Below the pieces are notes generated by a model that ran no database searches, was not told where the DNA came from, and saw only the letters and a list, made by a program, of their open reading frames with translations. This document shows, piece after piece, positions 59,151-64,000 of a stretch of DNA of 64,000 nt. Origin of the DNA: Blasia pusilla (Eukaryota; Marchantiophyta; Marchantiopsida; Blasiales); NCBI GenBank assembly GCA_050084515.1, contig CM114271.1:42470001-42534000 (forward strand), read 5' to 3'. Each line of letters begins with the position of its first letter. Positions within the stretch are counted from its first letter, which is position 1. Made by a program: the position numbers and the translations under genes.

Positions 59151-61030
59151 TCACTTAGAGACTCCCAATCACCTCCTAAAAGCGTCTCGGGCGTGCTATA
59201 ACCTCTCTATGACCGGCCTTCCCTCCCCGAGTGTAACGAAGACACCATCGTGGAAGGAGAAGTAGTAGGTACCACGAGAGCTCATCCATAGGATCAAGGG
59301 GATCCTAGCGAGGGGAAGGAGGAATGCGTGGCGGAGGTCGTCCCCGAATAGCATGGGGATCCTATGAAACAACCTCGGGCAGGAAAACGGGTCTCGAAGA
59401 GAGACCTATAATCTTTGCCAGGTGGGACCTCAACCACTCCCATGCCTCAGGGGGGCGATGATGCGAGAAGCACCGGAGAGCATCCATGGTCGATAGGAGG
59501 GACCACCCATCCAAATCTATCAAAGTTAGGATGTTTAGCCGCTAAGTGGTTCGAATTCTGAGCAGTGAAGAATTCGGGACAACATGGGCATTTAGTATCC
59601 GACTAGGCGACCCACGGGTCCCCACACGGGGAGCCAATGCGGGTCGAGGCATGGATGCAACTCACCAAGAAGAGGATATGGCCCCCTCCAATAAAATCGT
59701 GCGACAATCCCCCGTCAATAACAGTCATGTCATCCCCATTCGAACGAGCGGTCCTGGCAAACCACTCTCTTCCCGTCCACGGTAATGCTCCCTCTAACAT
59801 AAACTCTCACCTACCAACATCACCTAGGACTTCTAGTCCCAACCCCCTCCCAAAAATAAACTCATGAATACGTAGAGTTGCTAAGAGTGTGAAAAGATCA
59901 TGGGCCCTTCGAGATAAAATAGATGAGAAGAAAAGTGTATGTACGGGAAGGGTAACAAATACAAACGAGAATCGAACCAAAATGAGAAGCACATACGACA
60001 AATACGACAAACAAGAAAGGACTTGGGAAAGGAGGGAAGGGTGGGTGAATAAGGGTCGTGCCATAGTTCTCTGCATTCTTAGATGACGTGTCATCCCAGA
60101 AAATAAATACGAAATTTATAGACCTTTAGTAGGGGCCATTAACAAAGTACCCGTACCTGGACTTGCGACCACCAAGTACTAACCAACGCGTACACCGTCA
60201 AATTCCTGACGGCGCCGACCTCTCTCGAGAACGATGCCGCACACGGAACCTACTGTCCTATCAGTGGAGCCCACCTCAGGTTGGTTTGCGTCGGTGCGAG
60301 CAGCGATTGTACTTACTACTACTACTTAATTAATGCTTTTGAGTCGGTGAAGCCACTTTTCGACCAATGATGATGCCCAGGCACTACACCTTAGTTTTAA
60401 TGATTAATTAGTTCAGATTATCTGGTCCCTTACTAGTAAGCCGTGCGTTTTATGGAGCCCACTGCCATACACACATGGAAGGAAAAAGATGTTCTCCCAC
60501 AAAAAAACGGAGAAAATCGAGATTCGGCGAGGACTGTGACGACTGTATGGTTAAAATCGCGAATCTAAAGAATCGCGACCTGGAGAATCGCTTCTGCGGT
60601 TGGTAGCATTTCCCGGTGTTTTCTTTCGAAGAAGAATGAAGGATCACTGTCCCTTTCAAGAGCGAGCATTTGTCTATTCCGTCATTTAGTCGTCTTGAAT
60701 CGGCCCTATTCAAAAATTAGAGGGACGCCGGGCAAGTTTCGAGCCTATTCTTCGCATTCAGAGATCAGTGCACGTTTGGCAGCGGGGCGTCCATTCTGCA
60801 CTTTCTGGGAGGCGGTTTAGTAGGAGCGGCAGTTCAAATTTCAAACCGGAGTGGAGAGGAGAGGAGAGGAGCGTATAAGATGGATTTATCGTATATCCTC
60901 CTTCATCAATCAGCTTTCCACTCGTCTCATTCCAGCGTTCTTTGTGCCAATCGTTTATTGAAGGGAGGGACTTTGAAGGGAAGCTGTTCTTTCTGCTGTG
61001 GTGTCGTGGTTTGTTATCGGGTCTGCAGCG
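59151..61030. promoter_or_regulatory. Intergenic and upstream region of the GDSL gene
   Basis: 59151-59900 may be further debris of the reverse-transcriptase element. From about 60470 the sequence is gene-flank-like; AGGAGAGGAGCGTATAAGAT at about 60858-60877 contains a possible TATA-like word about 155 bp before the start codon. Not proven. Confidence 0.4.
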
Positions 61031-62786
61031 ATGGCCCGCCCATGGGGAGTGGGATTTGGAGGGATTGCGATTATGATGTTCGTGGTGACATTGCGGTGCT
61101 TGGTGGCAAATGGACAAACAGGGATCTGGAATCTGGTAGATGAAACTGTTGATCAAATGGGGATCGGGGCGACTGGAACGAGGCGAGCAGTGCCTGCCGT
61201 CTACATATTCGGGGACTCGACTGCAGACAGTGGCAACAATAATAAGATGGCGACGATTGCACGCAGCAACTATCCTCCTTATGGTCGTGAATTCGACACG
61301 CGCCATGCCACTGGGAGATTTAGCAATGGTCGGATGACGTCCGATTTTATTAGTAAGTCCTCTCTGTAGAAACTCAATTCTCCTCAATGACCTCCTGCCA
61401 TTTCTCCGCACAGTCTCTTCAGCGCTTCCGCCATATTATTTTTATGTAGGAACGTGGTTTCTCGTAATACACACCTTCCGCTTCGATGATTGATCGCTTC
61501 AGCCTTTTGATTTGATTTTCGTGTTTCATGAGGTGTAACTCTGGAATTCTCACCTCGGATCGTCTAAACTGCAGCCGCGTTCATGCGCATTCCAATCGTG
61601 CCGCCGTATTTAAGCCCAGAGGCAGATATGTACAATTATCAAGGGGCGAACTTCGCTTCGGCGGGCGCTGGTATCCTGAACCAAACTGGCAATGTCTTGG
61701 TAGTGCTCTCGAATATCCTTTCCAAACTTCACCCAACTACGCGACACAAACCACTGAGAAAGAAAAGCTGGCTATGATTTGGTCCTTTCGTCTTTTCTTC
61801 ATAAAATCCCGGCTTGAAGTTTGAGGCGATGACATTGTCTTGCACTGATCCTAGTAATGTTCGGATTACCCTGCGTTTTGATCTGCAGGGAGCTAAGATT
61901 TCAGGGTGGGAGCAAATTGAGCTTTTCCTCGAGAAACGCGACAAGCTGGTTCAGCTCATGGGTGAGGAGAACGCTGCGAAGGCACTTAGGCATTCAATTT
62001 TCTATTTCGCAACTGGCGGGAACGATTACATCCACAACTATGTTACCAACGACACAGACGCTGCACTCCTGCCCCACGAGGCATTCAATGCCCTCCTCCT
62101 CACGACTTTTGAAGCCCAATTGAAGGTTAGATCTACTCGAAATAAGTCTAAAAGACCGCGGAAGCTGCTACTAATGACTACTCTCGTGAAGCTTGCTTTT
62201 ATGTGAGAGACCAAATGCCTGACTGACTGTCGAGATATACCTTGGATCATTTGGCCACAATGTTCTGAGCTTTCAATTGGTTGTGATGTGCAGACGCTGT
62301 TTTATGCGGGAGCTCGCAAGATTGTTGTGCTCGGGATCGGGCCTGTGGGATGTGCTCCTCACTTTCTGTGGGCTACCGGCACGACAACCGGCGAGTGCAT
62401 GACGAAAGTGAATGGGTATGTATCCGAGTACAACGATGGACTGAGAACTATGATCGGGACCTTCAATGAGCAGAATCGCGGAGCTCATGTCATATACCGA
62501 GATATCTACAACGTTGTCTATCAGCTCTCCAAAAGCCCGCTCGATCACGGTGAGCTCCTCTGACAACAGCATGGGGACTTGTTTGTAGGTGTCCGTCACA
62601 GGTGGCATTTCAAATCTGAACTTCAGATTTGCTCGAATTTGTCGGGGTCTGTTCACCCGCGACATAGAAATCTTACCCTCACCCGCGACCTGGCCATTGT
62701 AAAATTGCTGCGACGCGGTCGGAGAAGTTTGTGTGCGATCTACTAAACACCCGATGTGTCATGCGGTGAGCGTGGATCGAACACGC

Positions 62787-62829
<43 letters not shown>

Positions 62830-63209
62830 CCGCGCATGTCTTCTTTTTCCTTTGTCATTCTATTGAAATAACTATTACTGAAATGATCGCAGGTTTTCTC
62901 GTTGGATCCACGGCATGTTGCGGTGCAGGGCCTTACGGGGGCGGCAATCGGTGCCTAACTCCTCTCATGGCGTGCTCCAATCCGTCGCAGTACGTCTGGT
63001 GGGATTTGTACCATCCTTCTCACCGTGCCAATCACTTCATAGCATCTCAAATCTGGAACGGCGTGGATCCTGCTTTCGAGATCAACACACCTGCTCCTTC
63101 ACCTTCTACCGATACCGGCGGTCTAAGCAACAGCACCATGCGCAAGCCTACCATCACCTTCATGACTCTTCAACAACTTGCGCTTCTTGACTTGGGCGAT
63201 ACGGACTGA
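61031..63209 (+). CDS. GDSL esterase/lipase, secreted, five exons
   Basis: Exons: 61031-61352, 61575-61699, 61889-62125, 62294-62549, 62893-63209 (1257 nt, 418 aa; all borders GT..AG with consistent phase). Hydrolyses acyl esters; plant members act mainly in the cell wall or outside the cell. Residues 1-28 form a signal peptide (FGGIAIMMFVVTLRCLVANG). Block I VYIFGDSTADSGNNN carries the nucleophile Ser; block II NFASAGAGIL provides the Gly; block III FATGGNDYI provides the Asn; block V WWDLYHPSHRAN carries the catalytic Asp and His. The C-terminus extends about 50 residues beyond block V with a Ser/Thr/Pro-rich stretch, longer than most members. The first ATG of the frame is used. An antisense tRNA-Phe copy lies in intron 4. 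Confidence 0.94.
62763..62833 (-). tRNA. tRNA-Phe(GAA)-like, in GDSL intron 4, possibly defective
   Basis: On the minus strand: TAGCTCAGTTGGGAGAGC (D arm), CAGACTGAAGATCTG (anticodon arm with GAA), GTTCGATCC (T loop), ending TCACCGC. It closely resembles the plant nuclear tRNA-Phe. The 5' acceptor strand is GCGGGA, six bases, against seven on the 3' side, so one G appears deleted. No run of four T follows on the minus strand. It may therefore be a tRNA-derived pseudogene. Confidence 0.85.
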
Positions 63210-64000
63210 TCTCAAGCTTCACAAACTCTTCATTTCAAATGGGCCCCAAAATAGCTCATGAGCTGCCGTAAGCGACTGAAATGGTTCACCGTGAACAATT
63301 TTTTCATGCAAGTCCATCTTAGTGTTATTCTTTATGGTCGATTTTCGCTTGGGCAGGAAGTCTCCGTTTTGAATGTAGGAAACCAACTTTGTATGAGTAA
63401 CAGAAAGTTAATTTCGCCATGAGTGCGGGCAGTCACGTTGAATGTCAATAAATGTACATGTTTCTATTCGGATTTGATCGATTGGGCCTGGCTGTGCGAA
63501 CGGGCCATCTGCGTAGACAATTTTGGGACACTCCGCAACATTTGCAGACATGAAAATCGGGACGAGGATATTTTTTACGAGACAGCAACCATCCTCTGAG
63601 AGTCCCGAGACGTGTGGAAGGTCCACACGGTATGAAAAGCATTGCATATACCCTGTGCATCCTCCCATGACATGAAATGCTTCCCCAGGTTTGGATTCAC
63701 CTTAACAGCACGAGGTCGAAACTGGGTCCATATCTAGTTGTCATCCGGAAATTGTCGATCCGAGTCCTTATTTCCTATAAGGATTACGGATGTCGTACAT
63801 TCGTTCGAAGCTTTTCTTCTATCATCCGCTAATGTCGTACATTCGTTCGATGCTTTTCTTCTATCATCCGCTAATGTGGTATGTACTTAGTGGTCAAGGA
63901 AGAGCCTTTAACGGACCATGTTGAGTGGGCTCCGTATCTCACATAAACCAACACATGGTGGAAGAATTTCTCACATCGCACTGCAGGTAGCTTGGATATT
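63210..64000. other. 3' flank of the GDSL gene; 42-bp tandem repeat
   Basis: No gene recognised. Two adjacent copies of a 42-bp unit (ATGTCGTACATTCGTTCGA...) lie at 63790-63831 and 63832-63873 with one substitution. Confidence 0.6.

Overview
The window is nuclear plant DNA. Three intron-bearing host genes sit in a background of decayed transposable elements. Introns have canonical GT..AG borders, Ty1/copia elements carry an initiator-Met-tRNA-like primer-binding site, a plant-type tRNA-Phe copy is present, and one host gene combines the plant-specific zf-XS/XS/XH domains. The mix of transposons (a methyltransferase-carrying Ty3/gypsy element, a CR1/Jockey-like LINE, an alga/bryophyte-style non-LTR reverse transcriptase) suggests a seed-free land plant such as a lycophyte, bryophyte or fern. 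That last step is inference; no species can be named.

Layout. 1-960: gag remnant of a gypsy element (minus). 1.2-2.2 kb: degenerate tandem repeats. 2.97-7.97 kb: a nearly full-length but broken copia element (minus). 8-18.5 kb: mostly unrecognised sequence with an AT-rich dispersed repeat (9.8-10.5 kb) and LINE 3' ends (14.0-14.3 kb). 18.55-33.81 kb: one large gypsy element (minus) whose 3' LTR is split by a 4.3-kb hAT transposon with perfect 8-bp target duplications. Between its protease and reverse transcriptase this gypsy element carries a complete-looking cytosine-5 DNA methyltransferase domain, the most notable thing in the window. 33.8-34.25 kb: copia 3' end. 35.7-41.1 kb: host gene for a plastid-type HNH endonuclease-domain protein (plus), with LINE fragments in its fifth intron. 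43.4-46.5 kb: host gene for an FDM/IDN2-like RNA-directed DNA methylation factor (minus). 48.2-48.9 kb: second, inverted copy of the AT-rich repeat. 49.9-51.8 kb: an internally deleted copia copy holding a 407-bp terminal-inverted-repeat element. 56.9-59.2 kb: decayed non-LTR reverse transcriptase (minus). 61.0-63.2 kb: host gene for a secreted GDSL esterase/lipase (plus) with an antisense tRNA-Phe copy in its fourth intron.

How it fits together. The three host genes look intact by splice-phase arithmetic (305, 668 and 418 codons plus stop). Nearly all transposon coding sequence is broken by stops, frameshifts and deletions. Two themes meet: a retrotransposon that once encoded its own DNA methyltransferase, and a host gene for a DNA-methylation factor. 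The hAT transposase stop codons are all of the kind expected from C-to-T decay at methylatable sites. Whether these are functionally linked cannot be decided from sequence; co-location alone is not evidence of interaction.
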